Assembly: GCA_965214615.1 (NCBI GenBank)
Contig: OZ243952.1
Location: 3,038,001 to 3,102,000, forward strand
Length of the DNA stretch: 64,000 nucleotides
Direction: 5' to 3'
Source: CBDAUN01 sp965214615
GTDB taxonomy: Bacteria > Pseudomonadota > Gammaproteobacteria > Arenicellales > JAJDZL01
Shown here piece by piece: positions 35,436-43,982 of this stretch. Both the position numbers and the translations under genes were made by a program. Under the pieces are notes generated by a model that saw only the letters and a list, made by a program, of their open reading frames with translations, was not told the origin of the DNA and did not search any database. Each line of letters begins with the position of its first letter. The first letter of the stretch is position 1.

Positions 35436-36326
35436 ATGCAGCGTATTCCGGCCCTCAATGCTTCGCCGTCCACAGATCTGCCGGTGCTGCATTCGTTTCG
35501 CTCACTCTATCAGGATCAAGGCGCACTCGGGTTCAGCCGATGGGTCGCGTCGATTCCTCCCTGGGTGCCCGCAGCGCTCGCCATGGCGGCTGTCGCGTAT
35601 CCGGCATACGCGATCGCGCAAGGGTCCGGCTTTACTACGGCAGATTCATTCAAAGCCCTGCTTCGATGGATTCCGTTTCTGATCACCAGCGGATTCGTAT
35701 TCACCATCCTCATCAGCTTTCTGACCATGGCGGTCGGCACGGCGCTCGGCATCCTCCTGGGACTGGGGCAAATAGTGCCGAACCGGGCGATCTCCCGGAT
35801 CAGCTGGCTTGTGACGCAGGTGTTCCGTAACTCGCCGTGGCTGGTTCTGCTGTTCATAGTGATGCTCACGCTTCCGTTCGAAATTGTAATCGCCGGCCGC
35901 GTGATCGACGTGCCGGACTGGATGAAGGCGGTTTTCGGCCTTTCGCTTCCGATCATGGCGAATATTTCGGAAATTGTTCGCGGTGCCGTCAATTCCGTGC
36001 CGTCAGGTCAGTGGGAGGCATCCGAGAGTCTCGCCTTCAGCCGGCGCCAGACCCTGTTTCAAATCATCCTGCCGCAATGCTTCAAGAGAATGATTCCACC
36101 ATGGATGAACTGGTATGCCATACTGACGATGGCAACGCCGCTGGTTTCGATTCTCGGGGTCGAAGAGATCGTGAACCTGACCGCCCAGGCGATCGAGGCC
36201 GAGAACAACCGCCCGGAACTGCTGGTGCCATTCTACAGTTTCGTTTTGCTGGTATTTTTTGCATACTGCTATCCGATCGCGCGGCTGACGCTGCGCCTAG
36301 AGCGCAGATTCGCACTGAAACAATAA
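35436..36326 (+). CDS. Amino acid ABC transporter permease, second
   Basis: A 296-residue permease from the ATG at 35436, with ribosome binding site GGAGGA inside the end of the previous gene. It is longer than the first because of an amino-terminal extension with an added helix. Landmarks are VTQVFRNSPWLVLLFIVML, the coupling region SGQWEASESLAFSRRQTLFQIILPQ and a final basic tail. Together with the first permease it should form a heterodimeric channel. Confidence 0.9.
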   Translation: MQRIPALNASPSTDLPVLHSFRSLYQDQGALGFSRWVASIPPWVPAALAMAAVAYPAYAIAQGSGFTTADSFKALLRWIPFLITSGFVFTILISFLTMAVGTALGILLGLGQIVPNRAISRISWLVTQVFRNSPWLVLLFIVMLTLPFEIVIAGRVIDVPDWMKAVFGLSLPIMANISEIVRGAVNSVPSGQWEASESLAFSRRQTLFQIILPQCFKRMIPPWMNWYAILTMATPLVSILGVEEIVNLTAQAIEAENNRPELLVPFYSFVLLVFFAYCYPIARLTLRLERRFALKQ

Positions 36327-36339
36327 AGAGGCAAGCCAA

Positions 36340-37086
36340 ATGTCATGGACCCCTGATCAGCCCATCGTGTCGCTTTGCGATGTCCACAAGTCCTTTGGTC
36401 CGCTGGAAGTCCTAAAGGGCGTCAGCATGAATGTGGCCAAAGGCGAAGTGATCTGCATCATCGGCCCGTCCGGATCGGGCAAATCAACCTTGATCCGCTG
36501 CATCAACGGCCTCAACGACATACAGTCCGGTTCGATTACTGTCGAAGGCCAGGAAGTGCACGACAAGAATCTGGACAAGATCGAACTGCGCAAAAAAGTG
36601 GGCATGGTTTTTCAGCAATACAACCTGTTTCCGCACAAGACCGCGCTGCAGAACATCATGATGGCGCCGGTTCTGGTGCTGAAGAAGGAAAAGGCGGCAG
36701 TCGAAGTGCAGGCCAGGGCGCTGATCAAGAAAGTGCGCCTCGAAGGAAAGGAGGACTCCTATCCGGGCGAGCTCTCCGGCGGCCAGCAGCAGCGCGTCGC
36801 CATTGCACGGTCGCTTGCGATGAATCCCGACGTGATGCTGTTCGACGAAGTGACCGCCGCGCTCGACCCTGAAACCGTCAAGGAAGTCCTGATTACCATA
36901 AAGGAGCTCGCCGCAGAAGGTATGACATGCATGCTGGTGACCCACGAGATGGGATTCGCCAGAGAGATCGCCGACCGGATCTACTTCATCGACAACGGCG
37001 TGTTTGTCGAAAGCGGACCGCCGAAAACCTTCTTCGATGAAGCAAAGGATCCGCGAACCAGGCAGTTTCTCAGCCAGATCCTGTAA
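36340..37086 (+). CDS. Amino acid ABC transporter ATPase, GlnQ type
   Basis: A 248-residue ATPase of the polar amino acid class. Walker A GPSGSGKST (42-50), Q-loop VFQQYNLFPHKTALQNIM, signature LSGGQQQRVAIARSLAMNPDVMLFDEVTAALDPE and switch His VTHEMGFAREIADR are all canonical. It closes the operon 13 bases after the second permease and converges on gpsA, whose end is 7 bases away. Confidence 0.93.
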   Translation: MSWTPDQPIVSLCDVHKSFGPLEVLKGVSMNVAKGEVICIIGPSGSGKSTLIRCINGLNDIQSGSITVEGQEVHDKNLDKIELRKKVGMVFQQYNLFPHKTALQNIMMAPVLVLKKEKAAVEVQARALIKKVRLEGKEDSYPGELSGGQQQRVAIARSLAMNPDVMLFDEVTAALDPETVKEVLITIKELAAEGMTCMLVTHEMGFAREIADRIYFIDNGVFVESGPPKTFFDEAKDPRTRQFLSQIL

Positions 37087-37093
37087 CGCGCCG

Positions 37094-38125
37094 CTATTTC
37101 AGGCTCGGACCTACGGCGATCAGTTCCCGCGCGGCCTGAACCGGAGGCAGATTCTCGAACAAGATGCCGTATACGCGCTCGGTGATCGGCATGAATACGT
37201 CGAGCTTCCTGCCAATCCTCCAAGCTTCGACCGTCGCACTGACCCCTTCAATTTCCTGACCAATCTCCCTGGCCGCCTCAGCCATCGGCTGTCCTTTCCC
37301 CAGTGCGAGACCGAGCCTGCGATTGCGCGACAAATCCCCTGAGCAGGTCAGAACCAGATCGCCCAATCCAGACAGCCCCGTCAGGGTGGACTCATCGCCG
37401 CCCATCGCCACATTCAGCCGGCCCATTTCCGCAAGTCCGCGGGTGATCAGGATTGAGCGTGCGTTGATGCCGAAGCCCAGCCCGTCCGACACTCCGGCGG
37501 CGATGGCGATGATGTTCTTGACTGCGCCGCCAACTTGCACGCCCGTCATGTCGGCTGTGGTGTAAATCAGCACCACCTCGTTGCGAAACCAGTTGGCTAT
37601 TCTTTCGATTTGGTCACCATGGCGCGACGCCAGATCCAGTCCGGCCGGCATGCCGCGTATGATTTCAGCTGCGAAACTTGGACCCGAAATTGCCGCCGTG
37701 ACTGCAGATGGATCCAATATTCGATCGGCAGCGTCGCTCGGCAGTTCGCCCGAATCGGGAATGAATCCCTTTGTCCCCCAGACAATGACGGGGCTGCTTC
37801 CCGCATCCATGCGTCCGATCCGATCGGCTACCTGCTCAAGCGCCGGAACAAAGAACCGGCTCGGTACCGCAATCACAACGGCGCCGCATCCGTCCATTGC
37901 AGATTCCAGACTGAGGTGACCGCTGAGGTTGCCGGGCAATTCGCAGCCCGGAAGATAGCGACTGTTGCAGCGGGTATCGTTGATGTCGCTGATGACTGCG
38001 CTGTCAATGTCCCAGATACGTACCTGATGGCCGTTTCGGGCCAGCCAGGCGCCGATAGCAGTTCCCCATGAGCCGCCGCCAGCAACCGCCATTGTCATCA
38101 GTTCCCTGCCGGTCGAATTGTTCAT
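37094..38125 (-). CDS. gpsA: Glycerol-3-phosphate dehydrogenase (NAD(P)+)
   Basis: Makes sn-glycerol-3-phosphate from dihydroxyacetone phosphate for phospholipids. MAVAGGGSWGTAIGAWLARNGH is the NAD-binding start; VWGTKGFIPDSGELPSD, SGPSFAAEIIRGMPAGL, GGAVKNIIAIAAGVSDGLGFG (with the catalytic Lys) and GLGDLVLTCSGDLSRNRRLG are canonical. Length is 343 residues from 38125, where a GAGGAA ribosome binding site supports this start; ATG codons at 38098 and 38092 are alternatives. Confidence 0.95.
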   Translation of the reverse strand: MNNSTGRELMTMAVAGGGSWGTAIGAWLARNGHQVRIWDIDSAVISDINDTRCNSRYLPGCELPGNLSGHLSLESAMDGCGAVVIAVPSRFFVPALEQVADRIGRMDAGSSPVIVWGTKGFIPDSGELPSDAADRILDPSAVTAAISGPSFAAEIIRGMPAGLDLASRHGDQIERIANWFRNEVVLIYTTADMTGVQVGGAVKNIIAIAAGVSDGLGFGINARSILITRGLAEMGRLNVAMGGDESTLTGLSGLGDLVLTCSGDLSRNRRLGLALGKGQPMAEAAREIGQEIEGVSATVEAWRIGRKLDVFMPITERVYGILFENLPPVQAARELIAVGPSLK

Positions 38126-38535
38126 CCTAATTCCTCTGTTGCCGGATCAAGATGTCTGCCCGGGACCTGGCACAGTTGCCAAGTCCGACGTGATAGAGAT
38201 TGCAGACATCACATTGCAGTTGAGCAATATCTCTGACAGGTATCCAGCCTGCCGCGTCAGTAAAGCCATGCCTGCCGCCGAACATCCCGGTATCAAGCCT
38301 CATTTGCAACATGCAACTGCGCTTTCGCACTCAGACTGGTCCGGTGATTCGAATCTGTCGGCACAGCCTCGGAAGGTCAATGGCGATTGCCAAATGTCAC
38401 TGCTGGCAAAGCCAAGACAAATGCCGACGAGCGCATATGCCTGGAATGGTTTCAGGAGGATTCATACACACCCGCAAAAGCTTGAACTTGCCGATAATCG
38501 GGCTGTCGGTACGGCAAAGCCCCGTCTTTGCATAT
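38126..38535. other. Gap between gpsA and rhodanese gene where grxC-secB usually sits
   Basis: 410 bases with no convincing reading frame on either strand. In many gammaproteobacteria the order is rhodanese, grxC, secB, then gpsA and/or trmL. Neither a CPxC glutaredoxin motif nor a SecB sequence is visible here, not even broken. The stretch may be the eroded remains of such genes, but nothing seen proves that. Confidence 0.4.
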
Positions 38536-38955
38536 CTAGCCGGTCTCGATAGGAAGGTTCTCCTTCGACCATGCCGCGAAGCCGCCATGGAGAACACGGA
38601 CATCGCTGAAATCATTTTTTTTCAGGATGTTGGCCGCCTTTGAACTTCGATTGCCCATTCGGCACGCTACCACAATAGGTCTCGATTTAAATTTGTTCAA
38701 ACGATTGATATCATTGTCTATCCGGCTCAGCGGCACGTTTCGCGCCTTGGGGATATGCCCGGCATTGAAGTCCTTGGGGTCTGAAATATCGACTACGACC
38801 GCCTTTTCATGACGCATGACGCGCGGCAATTCCACCGCAGTAACTGATTTTATTCCGCTGCTGCGCTTGCGTATCGGATCAAGAACAAGCAAGGCGACCA
38901 CCACTGCCAACGCTGCAAAAAGATGCCAGTTCAACTTAAAGAATTCAATATCCAT
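38536..38955 (-). CDS. Membrane-anchored rhodanese-domain protein
   Basis: A 139-residue protein. Residues 8-26 are a single membrane helix (NWHLFAALAVVVALLVLDPI), followed by a rhodanese domain with VVVDISDPKDFNAGHIPKARNVPL and the active-site loop VVACRMGNRS (Cys nucleophile). Such proteins resemble E. coli YibN, which lies beside grxC-secB-gpsA. The ATG at 38955 is chosen because the helix starts directly after it. Sulfur transfer is the family activity; the acceptor is unknown. Confidence 0.88.
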   Translation of the reverse strand: MDIEFFKLNWHLFAALAVVVALLVLDPIRKRSSGIKSVTAVELPRVMRHEKAVVVDISDPKDFNAGHIPKARNVPLSRIDNDINRLNKFKSRPIVVACRMGNRSSKAANILKKNDFSDVRVLHGGFAAWSKENLPIETG

Positions 38956-39541
38956 TTCCCTACTCTTACATATGTCACCGAATTTTCCCGAACCCGGCCA
39001 ATTTGCGCGCCCGATTGTCGACAAACTCCGGCATTGCCCTACAACGGCAACAGCACGGGCCCGCAAGCCGACTATATGCGCACTCAGCGCCAGCGCTCCA
39101 TGCAGCCTCGATTATCTTTCACTGATTCGCTGTCCCGCCGGCTTCGGGCTGAACATTCAATTCTGCGCATCCTGGCCGTCGATTAGAGCAAGTCGCCATA
39201 CAGTGAGATCAAATTCCATTCGCCATTGTCAGTTCTGACAGTGTGCCGCAAGATAATACAACAAGTAACGTTGCACATTCGCGCCGAATTCGGCAAAATC
39301 CAAGGTTCCACTCTGCAATCCATCAGACTGCTCCGCGCACCGGATCAAGACGAATTTCCCGGCGACCCGCCAGGTTTGCAAACTTATATGCGCAGCCATT
39401 GTCTATATGAGAACCCACTGGGCAACCGACGGCAGTTCAGCCATCGCACAGCAATATTAATGCAATCAATCTCCCCGATGAATTACAATCAATCTGAAAT
39501 GCCATTGCCGCTTGAATCAGCTACCTATCAGTAATTCAGTA
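38956..39541. other. Divergent intergenic region, rhodanese / ctpA
   Basis: 586 bases separating divergent genes. Frames here are short, overlapping and without recognisable domains. No clear terminator, palindrome or RNA gene was found by eye. It must hold promoters for both genes. Confidence 0.4.
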
Positions 39542-40837
39542 ATGACCGTACTCAAACGAATTCTTGCAGCCTCATTACTCAGCTTCGCTGTGACGCTGCC
39601 AATCGCCGAAATCGGCGCTGCCGAAGTCAAAGGGCCGCTGCCGTATGAGGAAATCGTCGCGTTCAGCAGAATTTTTGAAACCATCAGAAATTCATATGTC
39701 GACGATGTCGATGACGAAAAGCTGATGCGAGATGCAATTCGTGGAATGATCTCCGGACTCGACCCTCATTCAGTCCTTCTAGATGAGCGCGGCGTTTCTC
39801 AACTTCGCATCAACACCAGCGGGAAGTATGGCGGCCTAGGCATGGAGGTGACCAAGGAAGGCGCCGCAATCAAAGTCGTATCTCCGATTGACGACTCACC
39901 GGCCCACCGCGCCGGAATTCGTTCCGGCGACCTGATTATTCGGCTCGACGGCACTTCTGTCGACAAAATCGATTTGAACGAGGCGGTCAGCATCATGCGG
40001 GGCGAACCCGGAACCGAGATCGAACTGACCGTGGTGCGCGAAGGCAATAGCCGGCCATTGATTTTCACCCTCCAACGCGAAATCATCAAGCTCACCAGCG
40101 TGCGAAGCTACTCGCTGGAACCGAACTTCGGCTACGTGCGCATCACCATGTTCCAGACATCGACCGCCGAACTGCTGAACAACGCCATACGCAATCTAAT
40201 TGAAGACGAAGAACGCCTGGACGGGCTGGTGCTCGACCTGAGAAACAACCCGGGCGGCGAACTGCACAGCGCGATCGAGGTATCCGATATCTTCATCGAT
40301 AGCGGACTGATCGTCTCGACCAAGGGCAGAGGCGGAATAGTCGAACGAGAATTTTCCGCCACCCCTGGAGACCTGGTTGCAGGAATTCCGGTCGTTGTCC
40401 TAGTCAACGAAGGTTCGGCATCGGCATCCGAGATTGTCGCCGGCGCATTGCAGGACCACAATCGCGCAGTCGTCATGGGCACCCGGACATTCGGCAAGGG
40501 ATCGGTTCAATCCATTTTGCAGATTGATTCCGATACTGCAATCAAACTCACCACTCAGCGCTACTACACGCCGAAAAACCGCTCTATACAGGCATCGGGA
40601 ATCGATCCTGACATTTTTGTCAATGATCAGGAAATGACGGCAGCCGAATCCGATCAGCCCGCCTTCAGAGAATCCGATCTGGCAGGCGCGCTGGAAAACG
40701 AAACCGCTCCTGAATCCGAATCGCAGAGCGACCGCCCGAGAACGCATCCCGCTGTGGAAAGCGACTACCAGCTGCAGCAAGCCTTGAACGTGCTTAAGGC
40801 ACTGCGCATCAGTAGGACGCTGACCGCTTCGAGCTGA
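39542..40837 (+). CDS. ctpA: Carboxy-terminal processing protease, S41 family
   Basis: A periplasmic serine protease of 431 residues that trims envelope proteins. Signal peptide at residues 1-26; an S41 amino-terminal region with GLDPHSVLLD; a PDZ domain about 80-165 (GGLGMEVTKEGAAIKVVSPIDDSPAHRAGIRSGD); and the catalytic core with LVLDLRNNPGG, the Ser in NEGSASASEIVAGAL and the Lys in GTRTFGKGSVQ, forming the Ser-Lys dyad. The C-terminal 60 residues are acidic and of low complexity. The ATG at 39542 directly precedes the signal peptide. Confidence 0.93.
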   Translation: MTVLKRILAASLLSFAVTLPIAEIGAAEVKGPLPYEEIVAFSRIFETIRNSYVDDVDDEKLMRDAIRGMISGLDPHSVLLDERGVSQLRINTSGKYGGLGMEVTKEGAAIKVVSPIDDSPAHRAGIRSGDLIIRLDGTSVDKIDLNEAVSIMRGEPGTEIELTVVREGNSRPLIFTLQREIIKLTSVRSYSLEPNFGYVRITMFQTSTAELLNNAIRNLIEDEERLDGLVLDLRNNPGGELHSAIEVSDIFIDSGLIVSTKGRGGIVEREFSATPGDLVAGIPVVVLVNEGSASASEIVAGALQDHNRAVVMGTRTFGKGSVQSILQIDSDTAIKLTTQRYYTPKNRSIQASGIDPDIFVNDQEMTAAESDQPAFRESDLAGALENETAPESESQSDRPRTHPAVESDYQLQQALNVLKALRISRTLTASS

Positions 40838-41337
40838 ACCGCAAGAATTTCCATTGCGCATCCCGACATAATCTCCCGGTCGGTTGCGCGGCGACCAAGG
40901 CACGGCAGAATCGGCAATTGGGAAAGGGCAATTCGGGCTATCGCCCTTTAGTCAACCCATTCTCCGTGAGTCTCCGGCAAGGCTGCCAAAATGACGCAGT
41001 GGGCAAAAGCGTTTGACATCTCGCCCTAGCCAGCCACCGCAAGTGTTCCGCCAAATCCCCGGGATGGTTCTCACCCCTTGATTCGACAGCACCGGAGTAT
41101 TGCAACGGTTCGGTTCTTCGAGGCAGTCTAGACTACCCAAAAACGATTTTCGGCCAGCAACTCAACATGCCCGATACCGCCCGGTGGAATGTGGGTGTAC
41201 TGATCAATCGAAAGCCATCGTTTCCATGTATTGCGACATTCGGTCGGATGCCCTTTGTGTCATTCAAGAACGGCCCGAATCCGCCGGCTCCGCATGCACG
41301 CATTAGAATCGGGGCATTACAGGATTCTGTCGAAATC
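40838..41337. other. Intergenic region with a candidate terminator
   Basis: 500 bases between convergent ctpA and vapC. A stem AAAGGGC (40923-40929) with GCCCTTT (40943-40949), 13-base loop, followed by a short TTTAG, may be the terminator for ctpA. The rest has no recognisable gene on either strand. Confidence 0.4.
40923..40949 (+). terminator. Candidate ctpA terminator
   Basis: A 7-bp perfect stem with its T-rich right arm at the 3' side, 86 bases after the ctpA stop. The T-run is short, so strength is doubtful. It might serve both strands. Confidence 0.4.
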
Positions 41338-41796
41338 CTACGTTGCCGAACGATGGACTGCCCGGTAGTTCGCGATCGGGTTTATCCACTTCAGACCCGG
41401 AAAGCGCACCATGTCCGAATCAGCCGAATGAAGTTCAGCCTGATGTTCAATAGCCAATGCCGCCAAATGCGCATCAGTCGTCAAATTGCCGGCAGACCCT
41501 ACCCGTTCAAGAAGTGCAAAAAATATTTCGCCGTGACGCTGACCAGGATGAATGAGGACTACCTGCGGTCGTTCGAGCCAAGTTCTGACCCGCCTGCAAG
41601 CTCCGCTCACGTCAAGCGGGTTTGCGTAGACCTTGGGATTTGTAGCAATTCGAATGAAGCCCAATATGACCGCCCACGGAAGCCCGACCGTATCAGCGCC
41701 GTTCAGCAACCTTTCCCACCACTGCCGAGCTGCATCATGGTGCTGTGCTTGTTCGTCGTAAGCGTAAAGAACGAGATTGATGTCAGGAATTATCAC
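41338..41796 (-). CDS. vapC: VapC-type PIN-domain toxin ribonuclease
   Basis: A 152-residue PIN-domain protein. MIIPDINLVLYAYDEQ gives the first acidic metal ligand (Asp5), and NLTTDAHLAALAIEHQAELHSADSDMVRFPGLKWINP gives the later acidic residues and the family ending. VapC toxins cut tRNA or rRNA and are held inactive by VapB. Its ATG overlaps the vapB stop, the classic coupling of antitoxin and toxin. It seems complete. Confidence 0.88.
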   Translation of the reverse strand: MIIPDINLVLYAYDEQAQHHDAARQWWERLLNGADTVGLPWAVILGFIRIATNPKVYANPLDVSGACRRVRTWLERPQVVLIHPGQRHGEIFFALLERVGSAGNLTTDAHLAALAIEHQAELHSADSDMVRFPGLKWINPIANYRAVHRSAT

Positions 41797-42053
41797 CGGC
41801 CGTATCGTTTGGCAATCTCTTCGACTTCCAATTCATCGACATACTGATTCATCCGGTTTCCGTCCCACCCTGGCTTCAGATCTAAAGGGTGGGGCTCTAC
41901 ACTGAATCGCGAACTGCGAACTTGTTTCCCTTGCGCGCCAAGTCCTTTTCGCAAAGCGTTGTTGACGGTGGCTTTCAAACTGCCGCCGGTCCGTCGCATC
42001 TCCCGTTTCAAAAGTTGCTCAACGTCTCGTTCGATTGTCAATGTGGTACGCAT
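41793..42053 (-). CDS. vapB: VapB-type antitoxin, ribbon-helix-helix
   Basis: An 86-residue antitoxin starting at 42053 (MRTTLTIERDVEQLLKREMRRTGGSLKATVNNALRKGL). This amino-terminal part is a ribbon-helix-helix DNA-binding domain; the C-terminal part, rich in charged residues, should bind and mask the toxin. An upstream in-frame extension would run through the operator, so the later start is preferred. The protein probably represses its own promoter through the palindrome just upstream. Confidence 0.87.
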   Translation of the reverse strand: MRTTLTIERDVEQLLKREMRRTGGSLKATVNNALRKGLGAQGKQVRSSRFSVEPHPLDLKPGWDGNRMNQYVDELEVEEIAKRYGR

Positions 42054-42056
42054 GCC

Positions 42057-42088
42057 TGACATCATAGTGCCTGCACTATTTGATGTCA
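42057..42088. promoter_or_regulatory. Palindromic vapBC operator
   Basis: TGACATCATAGTGC (42057-42070) and GCACTATTTGATGTCA (42073-42088) form an inverted repeat, perfect apart from two extra bases in the right arm. A further half-site TGATGACATC follows at 42097-42106. It lies immediately upstream of vapB, in the position expected of the VapBC autorepression site, and between vapB and the end of the radical SAM gene. Confidence 0.7.
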
Positions 42089-42108
42089 AGATGTTTGATG
42101 ACATCCAT

Positions 42109-43500
42109 CTACAGCATCAGCGAGAACTGATTCGCTGTCGGCTCTGCGCAACAGTACCACGGCTCGGTCATATGCGGAACGTGCGTTTGCCTTTGATCCG
42201 GAATCTCGCCTGCAGTCATTGCGGCCGCAGCATGCGCCATCTCCCAAATCCCTGCAAATACATCCATCCGCGGCACTTCCCTCTCCTCTGATTCCATCAC
42301 CCACCGCTGCACCCTGTCCTGCAGCGCATCCACCTGCGGGTCAGGATGCGACCACCCGTAGCCAAGAAGCTCAGGATCGAAAGGACCAAGCCACAAATCG
42401 CAATCATCGGACTCGAGCAGCCGCGAGCCTAGCGGTAAAAGCAGCCGAATGCTCAGTTGCACCGGTGCCACCGCATGAACCAGATCCAGCTCGGCCACCT
42501 TGCGCAGCAAGCCGCAATACCCTTGAAGCGTCGTCCACGGCGTGAACGGAACGAACGTCGGCGCAAGAAAAATCCCGACGCGGCGCATCATCGCCAGCGC
42601 ATGTTCAAAATCCGCAGCGCTATGACCCTTTTCCAGCCTGTCCAGCACCATGTCCTCGGTCGATTCCACGGCGCTAGTCATAAACAGGCACCCCTTTTCG
42701 GCAAACTGCGCCACAATATCCGAATGCTTCAGCAAGTGCTCGATCTTGACCGTCGCATCCCAGGTCATATCAGGATACGCCGAATGCAGCTGATCGACGA
42801 TTCGACGCGCATGAGACGGACCGTTAAGAAAATCAGGATCGCCGAACGAAATGTGCTCTGCACCCGAGTCAATCTGCTGCTCGATATCGGCCATCACCAC
42901 GGGCTGGCGAACAATTCGGAATGTGCCGCCGTAGACAGGCACCACGGGACAGTGCCTGCAAACATGCTTGCACCCGCGGCTGGCCTCGACAAAGCCTACA
43001 GTCTTCATCGACCCATCTGCCAGCACCAGACGCGAATACTGATCCAGCGCAGGCAGCCCGTCGCGCTTCGGCATGACAAACTCAATCTTGTCCAGCCGTA
43101 CCACCGCTTCGTCGCTGCCGGACGCGCCGCACTGGTCGCGAACCCGCCGGCAAAGCTGCACAATGTCCGGCTCGGACTCGCCGCCGAACACATGCCCCAC
43201 GCCCAGCGAGCGAAAGTAATCCGCATTGACCGGCGCGTAAAGGCCGAAGACACAGATCACGGCATCCGGGAATCGCGCCGCAATCGCAGGCAAGGCGCTC
43301 GCAGCCAATCGCGCCCCGGCATGCATTGCCAGATGCAATGCAATGACGCCGGACCCTTCAATCCGCCCGAGATTGAGCGAATCGATCGAAAGGTCCATGC
43401 AGACCACCTCGAAGCCTTCCCGGCTCAGCCATGCCGCAGGCTCGGCAAGCGCAAAGGGCTGGCGCCCGATTTCATAGGGGCTGATCAGCGAAACCTTCAT
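42109..43500 (-). CDS. B12-binding radical SAM protein with CCAEP tail
   Basis: A 463-residue protein. Residues 1-120 resemble a cobalamin-binding domain (MKVSLISPYEIGRQPFALAEPAAWL...VICVFGLYAP). The radical SAM cluster is Cys177-x3-Cys181-x2-Cys184 (SRGCKHVCRHCPV), with EHISFGDPDFLNGP typical of the barrel. The last 16 residues are WYCCAEPTANQFSLML: this matches a described family of radical SAM (seleno)proteins ending in CUAEP or CCAEP. Here both codons are Cys (TGT TGC), so it is the non-selenium form. The start at 43500 excludes eleven unconserved residues. The reaction is unknown. It directly follows the SUF operon on the same strand, 39 bases after sufT. Confidence 0.85.
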   Translation of the reverse strand: MKVSLISPYEIGRQPFALAEPAAWLSREGFEVVCMDLSIDSLNLGRIEGSGVIALHLAMHAGARLAASALPAIAARFPDAVICVFGLYAPVNADYFRSLGVGHVFGGESEPDIVQLCRRVRDQCGASGSDEAVVRLDKIEFVMPKRDGLPALDQYSRLVLADGSMKTVGFVEASRGCKHVCRHCPVVPVYGGTFRIVRQPVVMADIEQQIDSGAEHISFGDPDFLNGPSHARRIVDQLHSAYPDMTWDATVKIEHLLKHSDIVAQFAEKGCLFMTSAVESTEDMVLDRLEKGHSAADFEHALAMMRRVGIFLAPTFVPFTPWTTLQGYCGLLRKVAELDLVHAVAPVQLSIRLLLPLGSRLLESDDCDLWLGPFDPELLGYGWSHPDPQVDALQDRVQRWVMESEEREVPRMDVFAGIWEMAHAAAAMTAGEIPDQRQTHVPHMTEPWYCCAEPTANQFSLML

Positions 43501-43539
43501 CGCACCGGGTGCCCCAGCGTCCGCCCCGCGCATTGCGCG

Positions 43540-43968
43540 CTACAGCAGACCCAGAGTCAGAAGCGCTTCTTCGGACATTCGGTCCTTGGTCCAGGGCGGG
43601 TCCCACACCAGTTCGACCTTGGCGTCCTTGACGCCGTCGACGCACTTGACCGCGCACTCGACAGTGCCCGGAAACGTCTGCGCAACCGGACACCCCGGCG
43701 AAGTCAGGGTCATGGCAATCGACACTTCGCCGCTGTCATCGACATCGACATCGTAGATCAGGCCTAGATCGTAGATATTGATCGGAATCTCCGGATCATA
43801 GACGCTTCTCAGCGCGTCGACAATCTGCTGCTCAAGCAGCAGATTCTGAAGCGGCGCCGCTTCTTGCGGCACACCCTCAGGCTTCGCCTCGAGCACTTCG
43901 CTCTCGGCATTCATGAATTGACTGATGAACTGATCAGAAAAATCGGTACTTCGCTTCGTGTCTTCCAT
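43540..43968 (-). CDS. sufT: SufT / DUF59 (MIP18-like) Fe-S assembly factor
   Basis: A 142-residue protein with a DUF59 domain at its C-terminal two thirds: VDALRSVYDPEIPINIYDLGLIYDVDVDD and MTLTSPGCPVAQTFPGTVE, whose Cys is conserved, ending VWDPPWTKDRMSEEALLTLGLL. SufT proteins help mature Fe-S proteins under high demand. The ATG at 43968 follows sufU by 14 bases; an upstream in-frame extension would overlap sufU. It is the last SUF gene. Confidence 0.9.
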   Translation of the reverse strand: MEDTKRSTDFSDQFISQFMNAESEVLEAKPEGVPQEAAPLQNLLLEQQIVDALRSVYDPEIPINIYDLGLIYDVDVDDSGEVSIAMTLTSPGCPVAQTFPGTVECAVKCVDGVKDAKVELVWDPPWTKDRMSEEALLTLGLL

Positions 43969-43982
43969 TGATCCTCGCCTCG

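Noticed and set aside
38126..38535. A secB or grxC pseudogene
   Set aside because: Only synteny suggests it; no recognisable residue block of either protein could be found in any frame.
41167..41847. A plus-strand frame antisense to vapC
   Set aside because: The minus-strand PIN and RHH motifs and the 4-base overlap establish vapBC; the antisense product matches nothing.
42457..43767. A 436-codon plus-strand frame antisense to the radical SAM gene
   Set aside because: The minus-strand protein has a full radical SAM motif and CCAEP tail; the antisense product is His/Arg-rich and featureless.
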